Under the pieces are notes generated by a model, which worked only from the letters and a program-made list of their open reading frames with translations, searched no databases and had not been told where the DNA came from. From NCBI GenBank assembly GCA_000333855.2, contig CM007334.1, positions 273,105 to 292,213 on the forward strand: a stretch of 19,109 nucleotides of DNA, in the 5' to 3' direction. The translations under genes and the position numbers were made by a program. Every line of letters begins with the position of its first letter. Within the stretch, counting starts at the first letter, position 1. Below, in pieces: positions 1 to 12,200 of this stretch. The stretch is from Endotrypanum monterogeii (Eukaryota; Euglenozoa; Kinetoplastea; Trypanosomatida; Trypanosomatidae).

Positions 1-101
1 AGTACGACACTAACGTAACGTACGACCGTACCGTCGTAAGTAAGTACGTACTACTACTCCTACTTATTAGTCGTAGTAGACGACATTACTTGTTGTTCTT
101 G

Positions 102-138
<37 letters not shown>

Positions 139-230
139 CATGTGTGTTTGTAGATATGAGCGTATATGCTCTCCTCCAACCTGGGGCACGGCAGCATGGG
201 AAAAGGAGTACCTGGAGAAAATGATGCACT
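1..230. other. 3' flank of the giant gene (probable 3' UTR), non-coding
   Basis: The first 83 bases are built almost wholly from GTA, TAC, CGT and ACG words and contain short inverted repeats. A (TA)n tract follows at 103-134, then 96 bases of unremarkable sequence up to the TGA stop at 231. On the transcribed (minus) strand this is the start of the 3' UTR. The polyadenylation site cannot be placed because the window ends here. I see no gene. Confidence 0.6.
103..134. repeat. (TA)16 microsatellite
   Basis: Thirty-two bases of perfect alternating TA lie about 100 bases past the stop codon of the giant gene, within its likely 3' UTR. Confidence 0.97.
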
Positions 231-3200
231 TCACAGCAAGGCGTATCGCTGTCGGTACTCCTCCGGTGTCAGTCGCTGACGCCCCCTGATGCCTGGTGAG
301 CTCGCCACGCTGTCGGTGGAAACCCTCTGTTGGTAGCTAGTAGGGGTTGCAACGCTGCTCTCCGCTGCAGCTAAATTCAGCGCCGACCACTGTTGTGATG
401 CCGTCCGCGGCGGCGAACTGGATGGCCACAAGGTTGTAGGCAAAGTCCGTGAAGTCAGGTGTGCAGGAAGTCGGGAAGGGGCTGCGACGCTGCTCACTTG
501 GCGAAAATCCTCCGACTCCACGAGCTGCTGCAGGGTGGACACAACCTGTTGATCCACACGACGAGCCTCCTCGAGCTGACGAACGCGCTCACTAAGCGTG
601 GTAATGTGGCGTGCTTTGCATCTCAGCTCATAGCGTAGTCCCAGTGGATCGTCCAGGGAGACGACGACCATCTCCTGCGACATCTCCCGCCCAGGACTCG
701 CGGTCGGCGCCGAGGCCACTGCGTCGGGAAGAAGCGACTGCCCGTGGCGCGTTGTCCTGTTTCGGCGTCTTCCCTCTCGTCGCACCTCCGACTGTGCTGG
801 GAACCGGGTGGCCGCGGCTGACGAAGGACACATCAACGAGGGGTTTGGCAGGGGTGGTTCTTCGCTCTGATGGACCTGCTGTTCGTGTAGCCGCGAATGC
901 AGTTCGGTACGTTGGATACCGAAGGCATCCATCAGCAGCACTGCCTTCGTCTCCATCCATTGCACTGCGCACGTTTCACGTGCGGACCACCAGCGTTGCA
1001 TGCAGTGCACGACGCGCGCCTCTAGAGCGCTGCTTGAACGCTGCAGTTGCCTGTTGGCCTCCTCAGCAGCCCGCATAGTGTGAAGCGTGCGTTCATACAG
1101 GCTCTTCTCGTGGCGTAGGGCTTCACTGTTGTCTAGTCCTCGCTGCTCGGCGTGACTCAGCTGACTTCGAAGAGTGGCAAGCACTGCTTCCAGATTTTCT
1201 TTTTCGGTGCCTCGTGCCAACCTCTCAGAGCGAAGTTCCTCCTTTAAGCGCAGCTGAAGTGCTTCGCCCACACGCCTGTCCTCCTGCAGTGCCGTTATGG
1301 TACGCACATGCGTCTCTACCTCTCGACGCAGGGCATCCTCGCATCTTCTCATATCGCTCCTCCCCTGCAGGAGAGACTCTTGCTGGCGCGTACGAGCCTC
1401 CTCCAGCTCCTTCTCCAGCGTTGATAATCGTGTTTCCTGTAGCCGCTGCGCGCTAGCAGCGATGTCCGAACGAGACAGTTGTTCGGATACGATATCGACG
1501 CGTCGGCGCAGCGCCTCGTTTTCCGCTCGAGCCTCCTCAAGGGCGAGTGCAGTGCGCCCGTGGTTCTCCTGTTCCCGACACAGCTCTTCTGTCGCACGTT
1601 GGTGTGCATTCCTAGCATCTATAAAATTGCGTGTGACCTCTTCCAAGGCAGCCTGATACGCTTCATCGCTGACTACGTTGGCACTCTGCAAGATGCCTAG
1701 CTTTTGGTTGTAGCGCTGCAGCAGCTCGCTGTTTTCCACGCGCAGTGCCTCCGCCGCAGCACAGGCACCCTCGGCACATTCCTCGTACTCATGACGCAGG
1801 GTACGCAGACGCTCCTCCGAGTCCTGCTGCCACTGCTGCCAAGTCGCGCGTGCATTCAATAGGTCTGCCTCCAGCGCTATCACGCGCTCCCTTAGCCGTT
1901 TCCGATCCGAATCCAGCACAGCAGTTTGCGTCTCGGCCGCAATACAGCGGTGGCGGTGCTCCCTGCTTTCTGCTTCGTTGGTGCGTAGTTCGTTAGTCAT
2001 GCGGTCGATACGCTCCTGCATAGTGGTAAGTTGCGACCTCGCTGCCTGCACCTCTGCTGCCGTGCGCACCAGCAACTCTTCCTGCTTGCGAATGGCGTCG
2101 TCACGCTCGCAAGAGAGACGCCTCTGCATCTCGTCACACTCTCGCGCGAGTCGCTCCTGTGCAGCCCGGTGTGCGGCCGCTTCCGCCTCTCGGGCACGAC
2201 GCTCTGCATCCAGCTCAGCCAGCAAGTTTCCCTGTAGCTCGTTGCTGGACGCGAGGAGGGCCGCTTGCATCGTAGCTAAGGTCGTCTTGCGGGAGTCTAC
2301 CTCTTGACAAAAAAGCCTCTCACGCTGCTCTGCGTCCTGCTCGTGTTGCCGCTGCTGAGCTAGTGCCTCTTGTCGCGCTCTTTTCTGTGCCCCCAGGCGC
2401 TCTCGGAGCAAACCTTCGTTCAATAAAAGGCTGTTGATGCAATCCTCCGCTTCGACGCGCCGGGCACGCTCCCTGGCTGCGAGTGCCTCGGCCCGATGAA
2501 GCTGCTCAGTGAGAGCATCGATGCAGCGCCGCAGCTGTGACTCGTGCATCTCTGCTCGTAAAGCAGGAGAAAGTGCGATGTCACCGCTCGCAGGGCTGGG
2601 CGCTTGCGCAACCATTACCGGCGGTGGCAGACACGCATGCAGCGGCGGCGGTGGCGGCAGCGGACGTGGCTCCCCCTCTCTCTCTAACATATCCTCTACA
2701 GATAAAATGGAGTCAGTAGCACTATCGAGCGGCGAGCGACTGCGACTGCGACTCACGCGTGTGCAGCGACGACTCTCACTCTCGAGCCGCCGTGTGAGCT
2801 GGTCCACCTGCACCAGGTGTGTATGCCTCTTAGCCTCCAGGAGGGCGCGCCATTGATGCATACGGAAATTAGCGTTGCGCAGCTCATCCTCCAACTCACT
2901 CACGCGACGGAGAAGCTGAACACGCGACGGCAGTGCAGGAGGTGACCCTGTTGACATAAGTCCAGTCTCGAGAGGTACACTCGGCACGGATGCGGCGGCC
3001 GGTTGGGGCATTACCCCGACTGCTTTCACACGCAGTGCGGTGTGTTCTGTCTGTCGCGATATGTATTTTGGATCGGTCAAGGAAATATCAGCGACGACAT
3101 CACTGTCCCCCTTTTTCTCGAGTCCTTCACAAAGCGGCGTCGAGAACGGGGAGGGTGAGAGCAGCACTGGCTCAGTACTTGTAGCGACAGACAAACGTGG

Positions 3201-6200
3201 GGGCGGTGGAGATGGTACACACACCCTATCATCCTGCTGCTGTTGCTGATATCGTGCCTCCTCCTCCTCCTCCTCCTCAAAGGGTGCTGCACGCTGCCAA
3301 GTTTCACGGGCGGCCTCCGTAGCCGTCCGCTCTTCTGTGAGACGTATGATATCGGCTTCCTTTTCACGTAGTTGCTCCCTCACAAGCTGTAGCTGCTGTT
3401 GGAGTTCGACCACTGCACCACTCGAAGTGGAGAGTCGTTGCTGCAGCTCTGCCAGCGCCGTAACGGCAGCCTCGCTGCTCCGCGCCGGTGTCCGCTCCCG
3501 CAGCGACGGCGACGAAACGGCGGTGGCAGTTGCCACGTTCAAGGTGGCCTGCTCGCTCGTCGTTGCCGACGCCGGCACAGGGCTGACATCGCCAGCACCT
3601 TCCTGAGCGGGGAACAGAGACCAGCGTGTATGCAGCGCTTTTGCACCGGTGATCGGCATCAGATCTGGCAAGAGACTCAAATTGGCGGTGTTGTTGACGA
3701 GTCGACACGGGTCGAAGGAGGAGGACAGCCCATGACCCGCATTGTCAGCGTTGTCGCTCCTTTGCGCTGTCTGAGCATTCACGACGATGGCTGGTGGCAC
3801 ACCGTGGGCAGGGAAGTCAGAACCGATACGCCACGGTGTCTGCGTGGAGGTAGAGACCTTTGTGAAAAGCAGCTGCGTGCCGACCGACACGCGCCGTGGA
3901 AGAGTGTTTGAAAAAGATGGACTCCCTCGGGATTGGTAACCTGTTGTCGAGGTCGATTCCTTGCCCTGTAGTTGTTGAGGCGGGGAACCGACGAGCGTGC
4001 GAGGCAGCGGGAAAGAGGTGTCACGACAAAATGACTGCAAGTGTGACACCTCCTGCGCCGGAAAATCGTCAACACGATGTTCATGCGACGTATCCTCTGC
4101 AACCTCAATGCCGCGCAGACCCAAGTCGTCGTCACGGATGGGGGCGGTGTCAGGTGCACCGGTGTACACAGTAGTCGGTGTCGCAACGAAGGAGTTCTTG
4201 CGGAACCCATCGACACCCATGAAAGGGAGCTTACCGGACGTCTCAGTGGTTGCCGTTGACGGGGACGACAGCAACGAGGAAGGCTGTGGCACCGAGGGCC
4301 ACCCTGCAATTTCGTGTGACTTCACAACGTTGTATAATTCCCGCTCCGAGCAGTGAGATGGCCCCGAAGAAGAGGAGGACAGCGTCGACGACAAATCGTT
4401 TCGGTGGCGACACTTCCCGTCATTAGGCGTATGTGCGCCCGCCTCCAGGTCATCTTCAGGGCGAGTGGATGGCTGAGGTGCCGCATGCTGCGGATGTGCC
4501 GATAAGACCACCACAGTGGTATGAGCAGGTGTCCCCTGATCGCTGACACTACGCTCCTCTCGTAGTGGAAATGTACCACCCGGTAAGGGATGCAATGAAG
4601 AAACACACGACAGTGGCACCCTCGATTGATTCTCGGAATCGACTGCGATGCTATGCGACTCTGATATTTTGATCATGGCGGCGAGAGGCTTCTCCGTGGA
4701 GGGGATACAATGATGGAAGGGCGACGGCGCCACCGCCACCTCCGGCGCCTCTTCCTGCTCCTCCTCCTGATCCTCTCCCCTCACGTCGAACGACAGTGCT
4801 GCGGGATGGGACACCCACACCAACGGAGTGAGAATGTGCTGTGAACCGGGCGACGCTGCCACAGAATAAACTGCCCCCAGTGACCTTGGGGCATTCACAT
4901 CGGTGTTGCATACAGAAGAGCCCACAGGACATGGCGGGGTCACTGACGTAGATGATGATTGCGCCAAGAACAACGGCGGTCGCTGTGAGATGTGGTGATG
5001 CACCACGCTCCTCGACTCCAGTGGGACTGGCGAGCCTCGTCTGCTGGAGCTACTCGCTGCCCCAACGAACAAGAGAGCAATGGGCGTCGACGTTTGCGTC
5101 GAGCCAGGGGTCTCGCCCAGTATCGTGCTGCTCATAGTCATCGCCCCGGTAGGGGCGATCGACACGAGCGTCAGAGCAGCGCTGTTGCGGCGGAGAGGCT
5201 GTGGCTCCAACGGAGCGAACAGCTGCGATGGTCCGTGGCTGACAGAGGAGTGTCGGCGTACACCACTGTACTCGCCGCGGATCATGGCAGGCGCACCCAA
5301 CTCAGCCGACGTCGGTTCGGGAGGTGACGGGCACCGTGCACCCAGGATGCCTTGGCTGAGAAAGTGGATTGGATAAAAATTCGAGTTGATCAGCGGAGAC
5401 GTGGCGCAGCAGTCTTGGGATGAGGAGTCACGGGTGTACGCGACTGCTGACGCTAGCAAGCCCGCTGCGGCCTCGCCTTGGTTGTCCCCTGGATTTTTGA
5501 TGCCAGAGAGAAGTTCCGCCATGCGCTGGCACAAGCCCAAGACCCGTTGACAGCCCTCCTCCGCTCGCTCAAAGTAATGGAGATCAGGAGGCGACTGTGC
5601 AGGAAGAGACGACGCAAAATCGACGGTGTCCAGAGGGCAAAGCGCAGCGCCCCTCCTCCCCATCACATGCTCGGCAGCTGGATCGCCCTGTCGCTCCCCA
5701 AAGTCAAATAAACCCACTCCGGGCGTCATCAACGGCATGGAAGAAAGCGGTGACGGGGTGGCGGAGCCTGGATGATGTCGTGCGGGCAGGGTGCTTCCAC
5801 CCTCAGGGAGCGACACACTAGTATCCGTCAGATGCGTGCTCGTCACCGCCACCACTGACATCCCCGAGTCCTCTCGCTGGATGGTTAAGGCCCGCTCGTA
5901 TTGTCGGGTTGCCTCGCGCAACCCGCAGCATGTTTGATGGAGGTCTGCGAGCAGGCGCTGTGAGTCGTGGAGGCGGCGGCGTAGCTCCACGTTTTGGTCT
6001 GTGAGTTTTTCCACGTGTCGTGCCAACAGAGCCTCCGCCTTCGGTGACAACACTGCCCTGTTCCTGCCGGCTGCATTGCGTGTGTGCCCGCAGCTCGAAG
6101 CTGGCGCTGTGGAGAGGGCTGCTTTGATTTTTGCAGGGCTGAGGCTGTAACCACCCCGAACATCAAGCTGGGAAAGGGACCTCGGTGCGGTCTCGTGACG

Positions 6201-9200
6201 TATGGATGACATATCGCTCGTGTCTGCGTTATTCTTTTCACCCCTCGCGTCCTCTCCGGCCAACTTCTGCTTCCTCGTGAGAAGGAGCTGCGTCCACAAC
6301 GGCAAGAAACAATGTCGCAGCATCGCGGCCACAACCACGTGTTTCGCCTCTCTGACATAAGGACTGAGTAGTGGACCCTCCACGACAGCCCCCTTGCGAG
6401 CCTGAACCACAGCAGGCATTACCGATGCCTTTGACATCGACACGTCAACACCGGCGTCCTCCTCAGTGAAGATCGCCGACGCTGCCGTGGCCTTCTCTGA
6501 CCATCCCGTCTGCGTCACGGAGCTGTCGTCAACCGAGCCTGGGAGATTTTTTCCTAGAGATGTTTGCGCAGACTCTGGTTGCTGCTCTTGTTGTTCCAGC
6601 TCTATAGACTTCAGTGGCGACAACTCTGCTACCCTCGCGTGTTCCCCATCCATTACCCACGCACTCGGCACCTGTGGTTGAAGGCGGCGCCCGACGGACA
6701 CGGCGGAAGTCAAGGTAAGCACACTTGACATGTGCGATGACACCTGTGCATGCTGCAGTCGACACTGCAACGCTGCGCACTTTGGCGAGCTGGTGGAACG
6801 TGAAGAGCAGTTGGCACGGATTGGTGCGCTACACGTCTCTGAGGTGGCAGCAAATGGTGCTGAGGTGTTATTAGCATCCACGAGAATCGGCGGGGACCCG
6901 CTCTGGCAACAGCCCCTAGCAGCTTCAGAGACAGTGGGTACAGGAACGTCCAGTATGGTGGCTATCGGTTGAAATAGAGGCACTGACGGTGCTGCTTCGA
7001 TAGCACAAGATGCACTCCTGGAGCTCTCGCAAGGAAGTACGTGCGCCACGTCAGCGACATCGTTGGGTCCGAGGAAGTGAACGCTACTGCCAAGAGCAGC
7101 GGCGCTGTTGACGTTGTCGACACTGATGCCCTCACCGAAGACGTCTGATACAGCTACGGGCCTCCTCTTCATGTTCGTGCGCGTGCCCACAGCAAGCATT
7201 GGCACCGGCGTCTCGCGCAGCACTGAGGTGGCTACGTGCCTCAAATCGCTGGCGGTCCCGCCCACACCGCCTGCTCTGTCCTCGCCGTGGGCGGCAGTAC
7301 TTCCGAGACGTGTCCCCCTTCCATCAAAGAGGCAGCTATACAGCCTCTGTGAGTCTTCGGCGTCGAAGCAGTTCGAGCTCCAGCTTCTTGGCACGCAGGT
7401 CGGCGATGACCGCGGAGAGCGGGGCTGAAGGACTGTGTACTGCGCCGTTGAGAGAGAGTGAGAGTGAGTCGGTCCAGCCCCCGCATTCGCGAAAGACAGA
7501 GGCACAAAGTCGAACACACTCCGCTGCGCACTGCTGCCGCCAAGCGTCTGCTGTTGACCAGCTAGCCACTGAATGGGGGAGCTCCCCGAGCCGCCCTCTG
7601 TCGCTGCTGGCGCCACAGCAGCGATGGAGAGATTCGTGACGCTCTCTTGGCTGTATGTTTGGGGGTATCCGGACATTTTTTGTCCGAATGAGGCCAAACC
7701 AACCTGCTCGTCGTGCGCGTGTGCAGGGGTCCTTTCGGCCCCGTTGCATTCCCTCGCAGCTGCCTCCTCCACCCCCGCTCGATTTTTCCCAGCGAGGTCT
7801 GGTAACGCTGCTTCCAACATTGACGCACCACCATTGGGTAACAGATGGGGTAGCACGAGACACCCCTCGTACTGAGCAAGCACCTCGTGAACATGTCGCC
7901 ACAACTCATGTTCTGCTTGCACTCTCCGAACATCGCTATCGGAGCCGCGCAGAGCCGCCAGGAGACTTCCACGTCCCAAAAAGTCGTTTAGCGGTTGACA
8001 GAGCGCCCGCAGTCGGTGTGTCGCCAGTGCCCATGACATATGACGCAGAAGCACATCCAACGGTCGTGTAACGCTGTCGAGCACCTGCTGTCGTGTGTGG
8101 AGCAAGCTCACTAGAGATAGTGTCTGCAGGCGATGCAGCGCCGCCAATGAAAGCCTTGGGCACAAACAGGAGCCAACAGGAGACGCTGTATCATGTCTGG
8201 GGTGAGGCGGTGCATCATTTTGGGGTTGATCGCATTTGCTCTTAGAGTCACCGGTACGCATCTCTTCGCCCTGAGCGACGTCGCGCCATTGGGTTCGACA
8301 CTCTTCCTCGTCGCACAGGTAGCGGACATCAATGTCGACCGTCAGCCTGCTAACGGCTCGGCCTTGATGCGCAGGGTCAGCATCGAGATTGCACAGCAAT
8401 GGCGCCAGGGCTGCTCGAACAAATCCCAGGGCTGCGTCGATGGCTAGCGGGAGAAGGTCGTCGCAGCTGAGCGCACGACACCTCATCGATTCGATGTTCA
8501 GCCCCAATGGCTCTTCCTTTGTCATGCGTTCTTTGTCGACCTCTGCCGCATCAGTGCATAAAGCATCGCGATAGCCATTCGCGACGATGGGGCTTTCAGC
8601 TTCGTTACACGGCTCACAAGCTCGTACCTCTGTGCTGGAGGCATAGAGCTCTGCCAGCAGGCCGCTTAGCATCACTGTAATCGCCACATCTGAGGCGACA
8701 CGGACGGCCAGGGCTTGCGTATAGCGTAGGTAGGACGCTGAGGTGATACACAGCGTTCTCGAGATACTACTAATATCCCCGATGTTTTTCTGCCGTTGCG
8801 GCAGCCTCGAATCCCCACCGTCATTGCCACAGCCGAGTACCTCAGCCGCCCACAACCGCCATAGCCAAAGGCTTGTAAAGGGGGCAATGGACGCAGCAGG
8901 TGCACTGTTGCGGATGAGCTTTTCTCGCCGGTACCGCCTCCCTGACTTGAGAATGCTACGCGGCGATCCGCTGATGGGGGTAGGCTGCTCTGCGGAGGCC
9001 TCCATCGTAGTGGTCGATGATGACCTCTGTCGCCGTGGGGTCCCACTGCTGCTGACATTCACAGGAAAGGAGCTCGACCGCTGCAGAGGCGTGGCGGATG
9101 ACATGGCCTCACGGAAGCCTACATGACGAACTTGCGCATTCGGGGACTGTGGTGAGCCTATGCCTGTGACTCGTCTAGGCGAGCCTCGCATCGAGTGTAC

Positions 9201-12200
9201 GCCGCTCAACTGAGAACTCGCCTGTTGCGTCTGCTCATCCTCGGTGACCACCGGGTGGTAGTGGTGGTACAGTGCCCGCTGGGGCAGTGGAGCTGAGCAG
9301 GCGCGCTTCCGCTGGAGGTTGACCGCGCCTGTGGAAGACATCCTGGGGTTGAAGAACAGCTGATGCAGGAGCAAGTAGGAAAGAAGATGGGCGTCAAACG
9401 AGCTGTATTGCACCACGGTATCCGTCATGGTCGACGCTTCCGAGCAGGCCGCTCCCGAAGAGGTTGCAGTACCTGCAGCTGTCATGCGGCCACCATACAC
9501 CATGGACGGAGTCACTGCCTGCACACGTCCAAGCAAGACACGCTGGCTACGCAAGTGGTATGACACCCGCTTACGTGGAGCCGTGGCAGCGGCAGCGGAC
9601 AGCTCAACCTCGCTGTCATCACCACTCTTCTCCTTCAGCGACGTGGCAGGCGCCGCTGAGCCCTGGTGAGATGCGAAGCTGCCAGATACAGTGGTTTCGT
9701 AAAACAAAGGGATGAGCACCTCGTGCATCCAATCCATGATGTTCTCCTCAGTTGATTTTATATCACTTGTCGCGGACATCGGTTCGTCTTGCGTTGCGTG
9801 GACATAAGATTCTTTCTCGTGCCGCGGCGGCGGCGCCCCGAGGAGATCACCTCTCTCGTCCCCCTGAACTTGGATATCTGAAGATGCAAATTGATCTTGA
9901 GACTCGGAAGGCGCAGCTTTTCCCCAGCCCAGGAAACCGCGCAGGCTCAACCCTGAGCCTCCCAAAAGGCACCGGGGCGGTCTACCATCGATACAAACGG
10001 ACAGGACACTCCCAGATTTGGTGCGAGCACCCTGTGCAGCATCCACGGCGGTCGCATCGTAGTCGACACTTTCCCTGTCGTTGTCGCAGTCGTCTACATC
10101 ATCCTTGGTGCTGCAAAAGAGAGCGCGCCGTAGGTCGACGGCCGCGGCAGCATCCGAGGACACCAGTTCTGACGTTTCTGTTAGAGTAAAAAAAAATGCA
10201 GGCACGGAGGGTGAGATAAGACTTTGTGCAACCGATGTCACCGCCCCACCAGAGCTGTCGCCATGCTGTGAACGGCGTTCAGACTGCTCGCGAGCCTCGC
10301 GCCGGCGCCGCGTGGCCAGCGTGACGTAGCGCGCCGTTGTCTCTACCTCTGCAGGGGTGCCGGAAACTTGTACGAAATGCGCGATCGCCAGCAGCTTCTC
10401 CCAAAACGCACATTCATGGCGTGAAAGGCAACGGTCGAGTGTCGAGAGCGACGCTGCACCCTCAGCGCTATTTAACGTGGACACCAATGTATCCGTATTG
10501 TCAATGAATGCACTTCTGTCTTGTCCCAGCCCATCTCCCCTGAGCGTTGCACCTTCTCTGTGGTGTACACCGCGACGATTCTGGCATGACATGTGACGGC
10601 TATGCCGCTCACGGTACGCATGCGGGACATCGGCTTCGTACCGCACCTTTGCAGAATTCTCCTCCTCCAGCGACACCGCATCTGGGTGACCGGCCTTCAA
10701 ATACAACACATCCTCTCCTGATACCTCAAGAAATACCGCCATGAAAAAGGGAGGCGTGCGGAGGAGATCGCTCGAGCTACACTGGCAACCGCCCAGTTCG
10801 CCACCGGGCCCTGGCGCAGCCATGGTGGTCTCTTCACCATCCGTGCGGACGAATAGATCTGAGACGGGAAGGAGGCGCACCTGGAGATCCTCGCCACTTC
10901 CGTGTCTGCCATCGATGTTGTGGTCATCGTTGCTTCTGCTGGTTCGGCCAGGGATGTAGCGACGCACAAGTCCCACAACCAAAGGTGTTGTAGAGACGGT
11001 GGGGTTATACCTGGAGGAAGGGGAGAGGTGAAGAAGTGAGCGCAACGCCTGCCACACTGCGCTTCTCGCCGTCATGGGAGGAGTGGCAGCTCCGACGTCT
11101 GCACTGGTAAGGGTCGGTGCATCACCAGACAAGGCTGAGGGGCTTTTCGGTACCGCCATAAGGGGCGTGTGCTTCAGGAGCGCTTCCACGGTGGTGACGA
11201 TGTCACCTGATAACATGAGCCCCTTCCCTGCGGAACTTACGTTCTCTTGAGGTGCTAGACCAGTTGCGCCGGCGTCGAGGGACGAGAGGAGCACCTCCGC
11301 GAGCCGCACCAGGCATGCATGTACACACCCCTCCTCCCTAGCCGAATGACACGTAGCGCGCTCATCTGTCTTACTCGCGCCGACGATGCCCTCTGTAGGA
11401 CCATCCGCGAGATAAAAGCGCGCAAACGATGGGAAGGCGATGGAACGCGGTTGACCGGCACCCGTGTCACGAGTTGCTGTGCCCAGGGAGGTGTGGTTCA
11501 GAAAATCACACAGGCGCCGCAATATCGCGTCGAGAGCGACATCCCCGCCGTCTTCGCTCTCCGCAACAACGTCTCCAACTTGGAACACAGTGTTCCCAAA
11601 CATCATACCGTCCACGTGCACGCTGCTTGGAGGCGCGCCGTTTGAAGTGGACTCACTCTTTCTTGGCGGCTTGGCGTTCGTCGCGTTGTCGTTTGATTTC
11701 ACAGCCCTGCGAAGCTCTTGCTCCGTCAGGGTGGCGGCAAAGACGTACTGTGCAATTCGAGACGGCCATGAACGCATCGCTGCACGCATCTCTGCTTTGT
11801 GCAACGGCCGAACAACGCCCCTGCGAGGGGGTGGGAGAGCAGAAACGTTTTCGTTATACTCGGGAAACGAACCGCCTGAGGTATACACTTGAGGCGAAGT
11901 TGAGGCAGTTACATGAGACGCAGAGCCCTTCTCATCGGTGTCGTGGCAGTTTGCGCTGTGACGTGGGTGTCTCGCAACATGGGACTCCTCCAAACTTGCT
12001 GTTACTGCTGCTGCCCTCGCACGCTGGCGCGATCGGGGGGGTGGTACGCCTCGTCTGGTGTAAGTGTAATAAAGCTCTTTTGCCCTGGTGTTGCCGCTCG
12101 AAAAAGGCGCGTGTGTCGACACAGATGCCACTGCTGGTACTCCCGTTGTGATGGAAGAACTGCTCTGAACACGACTACGGTGCACCGTGCTTTCTATGGT

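Noticed and set aside
1343..2560. Myosin- or kinesin-like identity suggested by the coiled coil
   Set aside because: Coiled-coil composition alone gives spurious similarity. No P-loop or motor motif (GxxxxGK[ST]) was seen anywhere in the giant protein.
3399..4309. Open frames of 170 residues (plus) and 176 residues (minus, other frame)
   Set aside because: Both overlap the giant gene out of frame and have shadow-like composition. The giant frame continues intact through them.
11429..12151. 240-residue plus-strand open frame
   Set aside because: It lies wholly antisense to the giant gene in GC-rich coding DNA, where long shadow frames are expected. The product is Cys/Arg/Leu-rich with no motif, and no acceptor-like signal precedes it.
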